Of a stretch of 64,000 nucleotides of DNA, positions 45,420 through 57,148 are shown one piece after another (the first letter of the stretch is position 1; every line of letters starts with the position of its first letter). The notes below the pieces were generated by a model. The model made no database searches. It was not told where the DNA came from and was given only the letters and a program-made list of their open reading frames with translations. Source of the stretch: Emydura subglobosa. Lineage: Eukaryota > Chordata > Testudines > Chelidae. The translations under genes and the position numbers were made by a program. The stretch lies in the NCBI GenBank assembly GCA_007922225.1, contig ML679956.1, positions 15,907,049 to 15,971,048 on the forward strand, given 5' to 3'.

Positions 45420-45830
45420 TCAAAGAGAGGCTCTGTTATCTTTGTAAGGACTAAAATAAGATCTCACAATAGTACTGGATGTGTATCAGTAGATACATAT
45501 TGACAAGTCCGTTCATAAATGTCTTTACTGGATCATGCACAAAGACTGATATCTATTAATGTATAGTGGACAGCTATAGCTGCTGGAGGCACTTTCAAGG
45601 AGGATTTAGGAAGCCCTGAGATATTTAACTGACATATTCATGAATATACTGAACTGGTGCTACTAGTGAATCTATAGATTTTTTGTTTGCCCACTTCACA
45701 AACCTATTGCATTTAAGATCATAGCACCTTCTAGTTGACAGTTTTCTAGAGTTAATCAATAGCTGTTGCAATTCTAATGGGTAGGGTTTCTCAAGATTCA
45801 TTAGAATCCTATAGCCCATACAGTAAGGAG
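45420..45830 (-). pseudogene. DIRS tyrosine recombinase, N-terminal part only, copy 2
   Basis: Frame 45625-45819 holds LINSRKLSTRRCYDLKCNRFVKWA (residues about 21-44), the 'sS...STRr.Y...w..F..W' core-binding helix pair of DIRS tyrosine recombinases, followed by the 'v..yi..yv' segment. Downstream, in shifted frames, more of the N-terminal helices can be followed to about 45420. The catalytic Arg...His-x-x-Arg...Tyr core does not follow: the sequence passes directly into the terminal region. Confidence 0.75.
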
Positions 45831-46199
45831 CAGAGAAAGGGGATAAATGTAGCCATTCCTGTTGTTAATAAAATCTGAAGACAATATGAAAGGTCTGCAT
45901 GCTCCCTTGGAAAGCTGACGAGGGTCCAAGAAACATTGTTGCTTTGCCCATACTGGGCTAACCTAAATTATTTCTTAATTTCTTTATCTCACACTGGATG
46001 GGAGGGAAGGGGGGGAAGTCCAATAGAAAGGCATTTGACATGGACAGATTGACTCTCCCTGCTCCTGAGTAGAATATGTGACACTTCATGTTCTATCTGG
46101 TCACATATAAATCTATGCCTAAGTACCACCATAAATGAAGATGTCATCTATTACCGATATCTTTAATGACCTTTCGTATGATTCCATTACATCCCTGCT

Positions 46200-46600
46200 C
46201 AGCTAACGTGCCGGGTTGTTGTCTTTGCCTGCTAATGTAGAGCTACAGGATAAACCAATACTGCGGAGCACCTGCTTCCTTGTGCAGACAGGAAAAATGA
46301 GCTGTTTGTTCATGTAATACACTGCAGAACGCATGATGGCAACACCTTGCACTACCATGCTCTGGATCTGAGGTTGTAAAAATTTGAAAGGCCAAGAGAT
46401 CACTTTCAGCTCCAGTGTATTTGTATGCAGTCTCTTTTCTTGAGAATTCCAATAGCCGTGAAGTATTAATTTGTTGAAATGCGCTCTCCATTCCTCTGAT
46501 TGGAGGCATCTGAGATGGTTATTTCTAATTGAGGTGGGGGATTGAAATCTACCTCTTTTAGAAGTTTGTAAAGCTGATTCCAACAAGGATAGGAGTACCT
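46200..46600 (-). pseudogene. DIRS RNase H remnant, copy 2
   Basis: Frame 46203-46586 (127 codons) contains WRAHFNKLILHGYWNSQEKRLHTNTLELKVI broken by substitutions: the 'GWGAH' box reads EWRAHF, and 'HiN.LEL.Av' reads HTNTLELKVI. Further on YYMNKQ resembles the 'YiNkqGGt' box. The Asp that normally starts the 'TDNT.' strand is missing. A connector frame, 46558-46779, precedes it. Confidence 0.75.
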
Positions 46601-46834
46601 TTCTTCAGATGATCAACCATATAAACCATGTTGTCTTTGTCTGGCCTGTAATTTAAGCCAGCCAATGCTGCAGACTTCTCATCCTGAGCCAAACATAAGG
46701 TGTTACATAAATGGCTGAAGCAATAAGGCCCATTAGACATAGAAAGAAAACTATTTTCTGAGTAGGATTTTGATGACACACCACTATGATGGATTGAAAC
46801 TTTAGGAATCTTTTAGCAGAAGGGCTCTCCCTAT

Positions 46835-47290
46835 CTAAGGATTGAGAACTGCTCCAATAAAGGGGTTCCTTTGTTTAGGTAACAGAAAAGAATTTTTTTG
46901 TGATGTTATCGTAAGTCCTAATGTCTTGAACAGGGAACATGCATAAGTTATGTCCATGGAAAGGCCTTCCTCTGAAGAGGCTTTGATCAGCCAGTTATTT
47001 AAATAAGGATAAATCCAGATACCCTGCCATCTAAATTGAGTTGCTACGACAAGTAGGCATTTTATGGATAGCCAGAGAACGGTGGACACACCAAAAGGTA
47101 ACATTTTGTACTGGAAATGGCCTTGTTCAACCAGAAAATGAAAGTATTTGTGGTGCCTCGGCCTGATAGAGATGTGAGAGTATGCATCTTTGAGACTGAG
47201 AGCTGCAAATGGACCTTGGGTAAATGAGATGGTATGGTGGATGTTAGTGTCAACATGCAGAATTAGAATTTTCTGATAAAGGAGTTAAAC
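46835..47290 (-). pseudogene. DIRS reverse transcriptase, copy 2, catalytic aspartates lost
   Basis: From about 47195 downward the minus strand encodes LKDAYSHIS (motif A), a His/Lys-rich stretch, then FQYKMLPFGVSTVLW (motif B region), IKCLLVVATQFRWQGIWIYP, and YLNNWLIKAS, with the final part in frame 46835-47104 through LGLTITSQKNSFLLP and FIGAVLNP. The box that should read YLDDW is YLNNW: both metal-binding Asp codons are Asn codons. The thumb region LGL....K..L.P.....FIGA.L is otherwise well preserved. This is the clearest RT fragment of the two DIRS copies. Confidence 0.9.
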
Positions 47291-47359
47291 TTCTGTAGAT
47301 TTACATGAGTAATATGGGATGAAGCTGTCAGTCTTTCTGCAGTATCAGAAAATACCTGA

Positions 47360-47770
47360 CTAGAAACCTTGACCTCTGAACGCCCTTGGCACTCCTCTAT
47401 GGCTCCTGCTTCCAAAAGGGAGTGAAGCTCTGTTCTTAACTGGTCTTATGCGAGGAGTCTGAATAGTAATGGAGGCGTAGGAGGGGAAAGGAAATGAATG
47501 GTATAGCCATCTTACCTTATCTCCAGAATCCATTTTTGTGATGTGAGAGAATCCAAGCATTGACATAATTGGAAGTTGGTCTTCCAAAGGTGGTGAAGAA
47601 GTGTGGGGAAAGACTGGTCTGAAGCTAACAATCCTCACATCAATTTGACGCCTGACATTTGATCCCAAAGACAAAGCTGAAAATTGCTTCTCTCTTGTTC
47701 CAGGCTTAAAAGGCTTCCTTCTCTGCTGTGGCTGGCAAGGAGGTGGTTGATATTGAAACTGATACTTCAT
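47360..47770 (-). pseudogene. DIRS pol N-terminal linker, copy 2
   Basis: A 136-codon minus-strand frame. It starts with a Gln/Pro/Arg-rich stretch (QYQPPPCQPQQRRKPF, about residues 5-20) and ends HRGVPRAFRGQGF, which resembles the 'i..vP....G.Gfys' entry into the RT domain. The Gln/Pro-rich beginning corresponds to the gag-pol junction of DIRS elements. Confidence 0.6.
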
Positions 47771-47959
47771 GAAAGATAAGATGAGGAAGAGAAAGAAGGA
47801 TAAAACACCTATGGTATCTTAAGACTGGTCCCAAGGTCCCTTCTTCTTGGGAGTTGGTAGACACCTAATGATCTTGCAGTTGATCTCTTATCTTTCATTT
47901 TCTCTAGTATTTCATGTTTTATTATTGAATAACCCATCACCTTCTAAGGGACGGTCTTC

Positions 47960-48490
47960 TACCTTAGATTTAGTTTCAGGTGGGAGAGCAGACAACTGAA
48001 CCCAAGTATGCCTGCATAACATGATAGCTGACCCGACTGCTCTTACTGCAGAGTCTGATAAAATCAAAAGTAACTGTGAGGGAACATTTAGCCACTATTT
48101 CACCATCTGTTATCAAGGTGTTGACAAGTTTCCTTTGTTTTGTGGAAAGCACTTTGGCAAATATGGCATTTTCTCCCATAAGTGGTATTGATAATATAAC
48201 TTCTTGGTAATTTGTCATTCTGATAACAAGCAAAGCAGATGAAAGCACCTTTCAGCTAATTGCATCCATCATCTTTCCCTCCCTGTGAGAAGATGTGGAA
48301 TGTGTTTGCCCCCCTCTCACTCTTTGGACTGCTTCTGCCACAAATAAAGAATTAGGAGTTGGGTGAGTATGAAAAAATGAAAACCTTTCATAGAGGAACT
48401 GGTATAATTTGGGAGCTATTTTTTTTTTTTTTAAATATCCTGACTCGATGAAGGAGAAGCCCAAACTGCCTGTGCAGATTGCAACTGTCT
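47960..48490 (-). pseudogene. DIRS gag remnant, copy 2
   Basis: Two frames in sequence. 48252-48464 holds a segment with HTHPTPNSLFVAEAVQRVRG (about residues 32-51), resembling the 'thP.PnSLvv.av..r' block of DIRS gag. 47976-48248 holds ITDGEIVAKCSLTVTFDFIR, resembling the 'l..dg..aak.sl....d..d' helical block, followed by SSRVSYHVMQAYL. The break between them lies near 48250 and the reading continues after a frame change. A run of 14 T at 48419-48432 (lysines in the minus frame) lies inside the gag region. Confidence 0.65.
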
Positions 48491-49112
48491 GTCTAAAATT
48501 AGAATAGTAATTTTATTTTTAGATGGAGAAGCCAGGATAACATAAGAACATGCTGACAATAAAAGGGTACTAATACTGAAGAGCTGGAATAGAGAAAATA
48601 ATTGTGTGCAAGAGATGGCATTTATATAGTGTTATCCCAGCTGTCAATCTAACCTCTTGTAGCCTGTTACTGACAGTTTAAGGAATTAGTCCAACTAACT
48701 AGTGACTTGGCACCATAACAAAATGTCTGAGATGACTTCAGCCAAAATACCATAGAAGGTTGATGAAACAGCTGTGTATGCTAAAGGCAGGATTAAATAC
48801 AAACATCAGTGTAGTAGTCCCCTATGTTTAACTATTTATTTTAGGTGTTTCTAATCTGGCACTAGTTTATACAACTCTGTTTGTACTGAATCTCAACCAA
48901 CTGAGCATTTGGCTGAACTGGCTTTCAAAAGTGAAGAGTTGCTTCAAATAACCACATACTAGGGTATTTTGCCTTGATGACTTGCCAAAATGCCATGTGA
49001 ATAAAATGATTTTAATTGAGTTACTACCAGCTTTGCTCTCAGGAAAGGAAGGAGTGGCTGCAGGACTGGCCTAAAAAGGCTCACATGCCTTGGCTGACAC
49101 TTTGATACATAT
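48491..49112. other. No gene seen
   Basis: AT-rich flank of the DIRS element. The 5' part of the element may extend a little into this stretch but I could not follow it. Confidence 0.35.
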
Positions 49113-49255
49113 GCAGTGTTGTTGTAGCTGTGTCAGTCCCAGGATATTAGAGAGACAAAGTGACCAGAAGAAGAGCTCTGTATAAGCTGGAAAGCTTGTC
49201 TCACCCACCAACAGAAATTGGTCCAATAAAAGATATTACCTCATCCACCTAGTCT
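49113..49255. repeat. Interspersed repeat of the 'tgttgttgtag' family, copy 2, parts in opposite orientation
   Basis: 49113-49164 is plus: 'cagtgttgttgtagctgtgt', 'cccaggatattagagagaca'. 49168-49250 is minus: it contains 'ttggtccaataaa' at 49218-49230, the complement of 'tttattggaccaa' which in copy 1 (4680-4692) lies on the same strand as the first part. So the second half is inverted relative to copy 1. Confidence 0.8.
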
Positions 49256-52200
49256 TGCTACTTTGCTACCTAGGTACCCAGAAGAGCAATATTCTGCATA
49301 CTTATATCATCTTAACGGCAGTGTAGTGTAGCGTAGTATTCTGCCCGTCTGCATTTTGTATACTACATAATCAGGCTTTAGGTTTATTCACAAGCATTTC
49401 TTATGATGATCACTAGTCAAAGTCTGAAAGATACAGACAGTTGGAATATCTATGGAATATAAAGTAAATCTTTACAATGACCCTTTATTTAACTCAAATG
49501 GAATATAGCGAACAGCAGCATCTACAGAGATTTATTATGTACTGTGATATCTCAATAATTTAAAAGAGAGTCAGATTTGCAGAATTCCTCTCATTTATCA
49601 CAATTATTATGCCAGACATTTCCTAAGCAATTTTTTGGCTAAAAGTTTGCTGACAAAACATTAGGTCTAAATCAATCATGCAGCTCTTGCAACCATATCT
49701 TCAGATTACACATTATAAATTTTCCTCTGTAAAATAAGTTGCACTTTCAAATAAAGCAGTTTTTTTTTTAATTTTCCTATTGGAATGCAGTAGAGGATGA
49801 TAAAGCTTCCTGACAGATAAGTGGTGGCAGTGTGTTAAGATACCAAAACTTTGTCCTTTAGATTTTCTAAAGAAGTCCCAATCCAAAAACTAAGACACCA
49901 AGGTCAAGAGCAGAGCTAGACAAAGGGCAGACTGCTTACACTATCAAAGGGCAGACTGCTTACACTATTACACTGCTTATACTATTATGCTGTTTTTCTC
50001 AATCCTGAAGACCTCCTGAAGCTGAAACTAAAAGAGCCAGTGGGCTTTATGTGCACGTAGCTTTTCAGAAATGAGCAAATACCATTCTAATAGCCATCAA
50101 CTGTGATCCTTTCACAGCTGTCAAAACAGAACATGCAATAATAGTTATACTCCTCCTTTTTCTCTCTCTCTTTTAGCCACCTGCTCATGTAAAGTACAAA
50201 GGACAGCAGGCTTAGCTTAGTGACAGTGGACTGTGTTCACGAGCAATGATGATGAATAAATAAATATTAGCAAAGCCTATTATGATGACAAGAGATACCC
50301 AGCTTTATTGACTCATTCACATAATTTAAAATGTACACTCTCCTAAGCAAAAAAGAATTCACATATTATCTAATAGCAACCCTCAAGGAAAACAGAAGGG
50401 AGCAACACATAATTTTCCATCTCCACCCACAGCCCTAAATTGAAACCAATGTTCATAATAATAGTTTAATATGAAGCTAAGCTAAATTTTTAAAAACATT
50501 TCTACTAAGCAACAAGAAATTCACATCTGTTTCTGTCTTAGAATCATTGTAAATTTCTCCAAAGTTGACAGTTAATCCACCTGGGGACAAACATTTCTAA
50601 CCACATTGGGACAGACAAAACGCTGACACAGTCCTACTGAGTTGTCAGATTGTGATACTGAGAACTTCTGCGGAGAGCATTCATGTAGCTACATAAAAGG
50701 TTAGTTACTTACAGCAGGGTGTCCAGTACAGTACGTGTAGCTGGCATGGGACTGGTAGTGCAAACTTGCTCTTGGAAAGGTGTATGTGTTCCAAGCAGGT
50801 TGGCTACTGTTCCACTGTGAGCTAAAGCCAGGGCTCATGGTCACTCTGGATTTACTGTTTTGGTATGTTCTCACTGTGGAGCTGGACTATCAAGAAAGAA
50901 AGAAATGCAATATAAAAAGAGTTTTTAGAATATATTCAAGTAGTCCAACTATATTTAATAAATACATGTACACCTATTGCAGCACAGCTACTGTGAACAA
51001 AGATGAGCATTCCCATTAAAGCGGTGAAAAAGGCACCCCTTCAGGGTGAGAAAATAAAAGGCATTTTGTTGCACTTTTCTATAGTAAATATAGAAGAATG
51101 AATGATTGTTGGAATTTAGACTGGGCCACACATCAAGAGGAGAATTTAATGGTGATAGAGATTTGAGGAGCTGTTTGAAATTTACATATGGGGTTACTTC
51201 ACAAGATTGATACTTGACATTTCCTACTTCTTTCACTGGTAAGAACTGAAAATTGGAATTTACTGTATCAATGACTAACGAAGGCAACTTCAAAGTGAAC
51301 AATCTGGCACCTGTGCTCGGAAAGTTTCCTCAGATCTTGTGATTCCATCTCAAGGAAATATATGGTGGGTTGGGGCAAGGCAAAATATTTCAAAGCTGTC
51401 CCTAATTTTGCAAAATTGCAAGCTCCCACAAAAGAGACACAGGCGTTAGGACCAAAGATTTGTTAAATTGGGCACCCAAAATTTGACCCACCCAAAATGA
51501 GTTGCCATTTTTGAAAAGTTTGGTTGAATTACATTTACTACAGCCAACCACGCCCATTGAAAATACTTACTTGATACCTTTATCTACAAGATGTGAGAAA
51601 CTGACCCAAACTGTGCATGCACTAATAATAATCATGTATGTTCTTTCCTGGTCTTTCAAATTTTTTACTACAGAATGCTGTATCCTCTGTAGAATAGACC
51701 TCAGGAGTATTTTCTTGGATAAGCTCTGGTCTTGTAGATAAAAAATAAAATCAACCGTACCCCTCACAAAAAAACCCCAACTGGATAAATTTTTGACCAA
51801 ATTATTTGCCCAGGATTCCAAACATATTTTCTCATTCTATTTTTCTCTCCTTCCTTACCATTTTTTCCCCCTCAAGGGGAAAAGGAAAAGAAACCTGGCA
51901 CTCATCCATGCAAATTAGACCAGTGAATTTTACTTATGATATGCTCAATCCTATACTCATTGAAATCAACAGGTAAACACCCATTGACTTTAATGGGAAC
52001 AGAATGTGACTTAGTTTTTAAAAAAAAATCAAACCCAACATTCCTTAGAAATCCTTATAAATGTGCCCTCAAATAAAACTTATATATCATAAATGAAAAT
52101 GGAAAATATGGCTTAAGTCAAAGGGACATACTATACTAAATTCAGTTTAAAATGGTGATCCTAGTAGTTGAAGTAGGTTTAGATGAAACCACCATAAATT

Positions 52201-52364
52201 GCATCCTTAGGAAGGCAGTTTAATTTATTTTAACCACCTTTTTCAAGAATACGGACTATATTTTATATATAGATTGTATTACATACATGTTCAGTACTGG
52301 GCACATATGAATATAAACTCCTTTCAACATCAAAATAACTTAATGTAGTTGTGTAGTGGACAGT
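49256..52364. other. No gene seen apart from a small tandem repeat
   Basis: AT-rich. Frames at 50780-51019, 50988-51302, 51502-51741 and 51567-51821 show no domain. At 51955-52010 'actcattgaaatcaacaggt' and 'cccattgactttaatgggaa' are a scrap of a small palindromic repeat. Confidence 0.4.
49921..49968 (+). repeat. Exact 24-bp tandem duplication
   Basis: caaagggcagactgcttaca plus ctat, 24 bases, at 49921-49944 and repeated without change at 49945-49968. A decayed third piece, 'actgcttatactattatgct', follows. Perfect identity implies a recent event. Confidence 0.95.
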
Positions 52365-52500
52365 AATACTTCGATATTATTATTATGCTTATTACCGCAG
52401 TGCGTAGGGACCAACCAAGATCACGGTCCCATTGTGCTAGGCACTGTACAGAATGAGAGACAGTCCCTGTCCTGAAGACCTAAATGGACAAGACAGACAC
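52365..52500 (-). mobile_element. L2-type tail, minus strand
   Basis: Plus-strand words 'attattattatgcttattac', 'cggtcccattgtgctaggca', 'ctgtacagaatgagagacag' and 'tccctgtcctgaagacct' are the antisense of the tail 'aggtcct..cagcacctagcacaa' seen at 8559-8690. Confidence 0.85.
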
Positions 52501-53944
52501 AGGGTAATGGAAAAGGATGCAACATACAAGCAGAGTGAGCAGAGTGATGGTTTGAAAGTCATGTGTGTTCCATATTTTGTTAATGTTTTGGTTTTGGGTT
52601 TTGTTGCGGGGGAGGGGGAATTAGCTAAACAGGAAAGACAAGATAAGGGAGGGAGGACATAGAGAGAGGGTGATGGGGACAATCATCTTTCCTATTTTTA
52701 ATATCATATTTGGATGGCTAGTAGAAATTGAAAATTACAGTGCATGTTGGCACCAATAGTACATACTGTATTTATTTAATTTTATTTTTAAAAGTTTAAG
52801 TACACAAAGAATGCCTTGATTATCAGACTTCATATAAACTATAAGTTCACGAAAAGGCTAAATGACTTCCTGTGTGTGTTTATTTCCTGAACTGCCGGTT
52901 AGGAAGCCTGTAAAGAGCAGTTTCCTCCCAACAGTTCTCAGTAGCTCGACAGATTCTCTTTCCCCCACTCCCAACCCCAAGTAAAAGATTCCTGTGGTGG
53001 GATTTCTAAAGATTTAACTTACAACTAGGTGAACACAAAGCATGTGAATGAACACTAAAACCCACACTAAACTCTCATTAGTCAGTGTGTGTGACAAGTG
53101 GTTACTTTGTTCATTTACAAAAGGCTTTGGGAAAAAAATCCTGCCCCTATAGTTAAAGAAGGTTCTTTCAAATAGATCTTTTTTATATGAATCTAAATCA
53201 TGGCAAGTCAAAGGAAAGTGGCTCTGGCTAGAAAGACAAGTTCTTTTTTACACCCTTTCCCCAAGGAACAAAAAATGTATTTTCTTTTCTTTTATTTGAT
53301 ATATTACTTATCTTTCATATCATTGTCAAAGACAAATCTCGCTCTGTACACTCTGGTAGATTTGCTTTGATATGGATGACATGGGTTGGGTTTTGTTTTG
53401 ACCAGCCCAGGCAGACAGTTAGCCATAACATGCTTCCTTGTACCTGGGTCCCTGCCGTTTGTGGAGATATTAAAGCGAGACTGCTCATTAAATGAGCGAA
53501 AAGACTGTTCATCCCTCTACAGAATATTCTATTAATGTTGTGCTACTGTACAGTAACAAGATTTTCCCTACTTACAATTATTTCTGATAGGGTTGGACTG
53601 TACAGACCAGATCTAGTGGAAAATATTCGTGGCTGGCTGGAACATAGAAAGACATTGACAGTCGTAGATTATTAATTTATTATTTGCATTACTGCAGCAA
53701 CCAATGTCCTGTTGTGTTGGGGAATGTATAAACATACAAAGAATTACCAATATCCCAAGTGTTTAAAAATCAGAGACAAGCCTCAAAAAATCTTGAGATG
53801 AAATCTTGGGATGAAATCAGGTGTTTTGAAGAAAATCAGAAATCTTTGTAGAAAATCTTTGATGTAAATGAAAATTTTGTTTTCATCAAAAAATTTTACG
53901 GGGAAAAAATCCCTACTTTTCCTGACTATTTCTACCTGCAATAT
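52501..53944. other. No gene seen
   Basis: AT-rich; a G-rich run 'gcgggggagggggaa' lies at 52606-52620. No domain in the frames at 53014-53211, 53315-53512 and 53783-53986 on the minus strand. Confidence 0.4.
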
Positions 53945-54140
53945 ATACCCAGCTGCACAAGAGACTTTCGTTGGAAACTTGGACAAATCACCTTGTGTCT
54001 GTGCCTCAGTTTCCTAATCTGTTAAATATGGCTAATAATAATTCACAGGCATGTTTTAATACTAAATTTACTCACATTTCTGAAGTGCTTTAAGATCTTG
54101 GGATGGAAGAGATAGAAGTGCAAACTCTTATTACTCCCTG
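53945..54140 (+). mobile_element. MIR-type SINE, 3' part
   Basis: 'tgtctgtgcctcagtttcct', 'aatctgttaaatatggctaa', 'tctgaagtgctttaagatct' and 'agaagtgcaaactcttatta' give core and tail; the tRNA-like head is not clear. Confidence 0.75.
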
Positions 54141-54204
54141 AGCCTAACTGTGGTCAGTAATTAGTTCATTTAATAGCTGATGCTCAAAGGCTAACTGGAG
54201 TAAA

Positions 54205-54275
54205 AAAAGAGTTCTTAGTATTTATATAGCACTTTTCATCTTCAAAGGATGTACAGACATTAAATAGTGACAAAA
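54205..54275 (-). mobile_element. MIR-type SINE tail fragment
   Basis: 'agtatttatatagcactttt', 'catcttcaaaggatgtacag' is the antisense of the MIR tail. It lies about 65 bases from the plus-strand SINE end. Confidence 0.7.
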
Positions 54276-55628
54276 CGTTTGACCAGTCCAACCTCTCCAG
54301 CCTTTTAAGCAGTTAATAGTAGATATAGGAAAGAGCAGCTACTCATCATTTCCTTCCTATTTGCATTTGAATAAAGCATATAATTTGACAAGGATTTTAA
54401 ACAACAGACAGTAGTTCTGATGTAGGTTTAAAAATCTTAATACAAAAATATTGCATGCACTGTTCACTGTCATTTATGATATACTACTTTTAATTTAAAA
54501 CTGCACAGTAAACAGCTTTTAAAAGGAAAATATTCAAAGGGTAATTCACAATTTCCAGTTCACTTTAAATTCTTCTTTTCAGTGACTCAGGATTGACTGC
54601 ATCTTTTATCCCTGTTTGCCAGTTAGTTTCAAGATATTTTAATTGTATACCTGTGCCACTTGCTTTATCACTCTGACATATTAAAGAGACAGGCCCAAAT
54701 TGTGCTCTCGGTTACATACATGAATCAACTCCATAAGCCTTTAGTGGGATTAAAGGGTGTAAAAGAACATGAGAATGTAGCCCATGCTGTCTAAACCTTT
54801 AAAATTAACTCAGATGTATGTGGGTTGAGAAAATGATATCAATTTGGGTCTCTCCAATCCCCAAGGTTTTGAATATGAAGAGTACTTCTGCCTTCGGCTA
54901 TTTCTTCTGTAGCTTTGTGAAAATGTATTGTGCCTGAAGAGAATTATGCCTAGGAAGTATCTTCTATCACCAAAGTATATTCTTTTGGGCCTCAAAGGAT
55001 TACAGGGAAAGACAGGGCCTACTGCAGGAACTGCTGCTGTTGCTGGAGGTGCCACTGGCTCGGGGTCAAAATGAACCATGCCACAATGCATAATATGGGT
55101 CTATAATCTATAAAAGACTGGATTCATTACAAAAATACTATCGCTTCCATAGTTCCAAAGCTTTCCTAGAGACTGCCAGAGACAGAGATTAAAATGGCTG
55201 CTCTAGAAGATTCTCACACAGACTAAAATGACACCTTTGTCTCATTCCTCAGGAAAGATAAAATTTAATGAAGTAAATTACAAGAGTTTGACAACAATAT
55301 CAATATTTGATATGTCAAAGATGGTGGGGAGAGTGAAACTGGAGCAATTTCTTCAACAGTGGCTTTGAGAATTGTTAACTGGAAGGAATTAGGGAGCAAG
55401 TAGCATTGATCTTATGAGTTGAGAAGGAGTTCCCTACTCCTCCCCTTCCCATGATTGACTTGATGTTGTAATATGTAAATCTGACAGTCAGGAACCAGAT
55501 TCCATCTGTTCCAAGGAGGACATAACAATTAATGCTTGCCTATTGCAATTTATGCGTTATCCAGGTTATTCTGCATCTCTTATGAAGAAGCACTATGGAC
55601 TTGCCAGAATTAACCAACACTTTGTTGG
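54276..55628. other. No gene seen
   Basis: AT-rich. The 93-codon minus-strand frame at 54810-55091 includes a run of Pro/Ala residues and no recognisable domain. Confidence 0.4.
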
Positions 55629-57148
55629 TGTCACAGGCTGACTGGTCCCTTTAAGAAGGTGTGGGGGGCTAGTGCACTTTTGACTCATCAGTTGCTTCCT
55701 GACTGGGATTGAAAGGACACCTGGGCCATATCAAGGAGTGAGGCTGGGGCCAGTGGGAGCTGCCTGATGGACCCAGAGAGAGAGAGAGAGACTGGAAAGG
55801 GTCAGGTCAGAGCTGCCTGAGAACAGAGGAGAGATGGGAGCAGCTGCAGAGAGCTGCCTGAGGGAAAGAGCTGCAAGAAACTGAAAGCAGAGCAGTAACT
55901 GTGAGGTGCTAGTGATGAGTTCTGAGGAAAACTGCTGAGAGGGCAGTCTAGAGCTGGGGAACCTTGATGAGTTGCAGGAAGGCTTGTGCACAGGTCCCTA
56001 GAAATGAGGGGGGGAAACCAGTTTGGTCAGTGTAAGTTGAGCCCAGAAGCAAGGGGAGGAGCAGGGAAAGGACTCACAAGGAAGGAGGCCTAGAAAGTGG
56101 AACACTGCAAGGAACTTTCTGGCAGAAGACACAAGTGCAAGGCTGCAAAAGCAGTCCAGGAACAAGGGCTTGTAGAAAGGAGGTGCCCCAGAGCTGGGGC
56201 AGGACTCTCAGGTGAGGAGGCCTGGAGAGTGGGAGCTCTCTCATGGGAGACCTGACTTATGGCTACCGGAGAAAACTCATGGGAGAGAAGCAGGTCTTGG
56301 AAATTTTAGATGGATGTCCTACAGGATGCGACTAGAACATGTGCTAGAGGACCTGGGGGAGAATGGCTAATGACTCTTAGCTTCATATATTCCAAGACAA
56401 GAAGGGACCATTATGATCATCTAGTCTGACTTCTTATAATAATACAGGTCATAGAACTTCCCACAAAATAATTCCTAGAGTATCTTTTAGAAAAACAAAA
56501 GTCTTGATTTTGGAATTGCCAGTGATGGAGAATCCATCATGACCTTTGGTAAATTGTTCCTATGGTTAATTACTCTCATTTTCAGTCTGAATATGTCTAC
56601 TTTCAGCTTCCAGCTGTTGGATCATCTTATACCTTTCTCTGCTAGGGAGAAGAGCTCATTATTAAATATTTGTTCCTCATATTTATAGACTGTGATCAAG
56701 TCACCCTTTAACCTTCTCTTTGTTAAGCTAAACAGATTGAGCTCCTGGAGTCTACCACTATACGGCATGTTTTCTAATCCTTTCATCAGTCTTGTGGTTC
56801 TTCTCTGAACCCTCTCAATTTATCAACATCCTTCTTGAACTGTTGACTCCAGAACTGGACACAGTATTCCAGCAGTGGTCACACTAGTGCCAAATACAGA
56901 GATAAAATAACCTGAGTACTCTTACTCGAGATTCCCCTGTTTATACACCCAAGGATTGCATTGGTCCTTTCAACTGCACTGGAAACTCATATTCTGTTGA
57001 TTATCATATCCACCATGACCCCCAATCTTTTTCAGTCACTGCTTCCGAGGATAGAATCTCTTACCCTGTAAGTATGCCCTACATTCTTTGTTCCTAGATG
57101 AATACAATTACATTTAGCCATATTAAAACACATATTGATTGCTTGAGA

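Larger units (their letters stand above)
45149..48490 (-). mobile_element. DIRS-type retrotransposon, copy 2 (gag through 3' terminus)
   Basis: Reading downward from 48490 on the minus strand: gag (48490-47960), N-terminal pol linker (47770-47360), reverse transcriptase (about 47290-46835), a connector (46780-46600), RNase H (46586-46200), the following pol segment (46200-45830), N-terminal part of the tyrosine recombinase (45830-45420) and the 3' terminal sequence (45419-45149). The 5' end is missing and the recombinase core is deleted. At about 3.3 kb it is shorter than a full DIRS element. Many stops and frameshifts show it is long dead. Confidence 0.85.
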
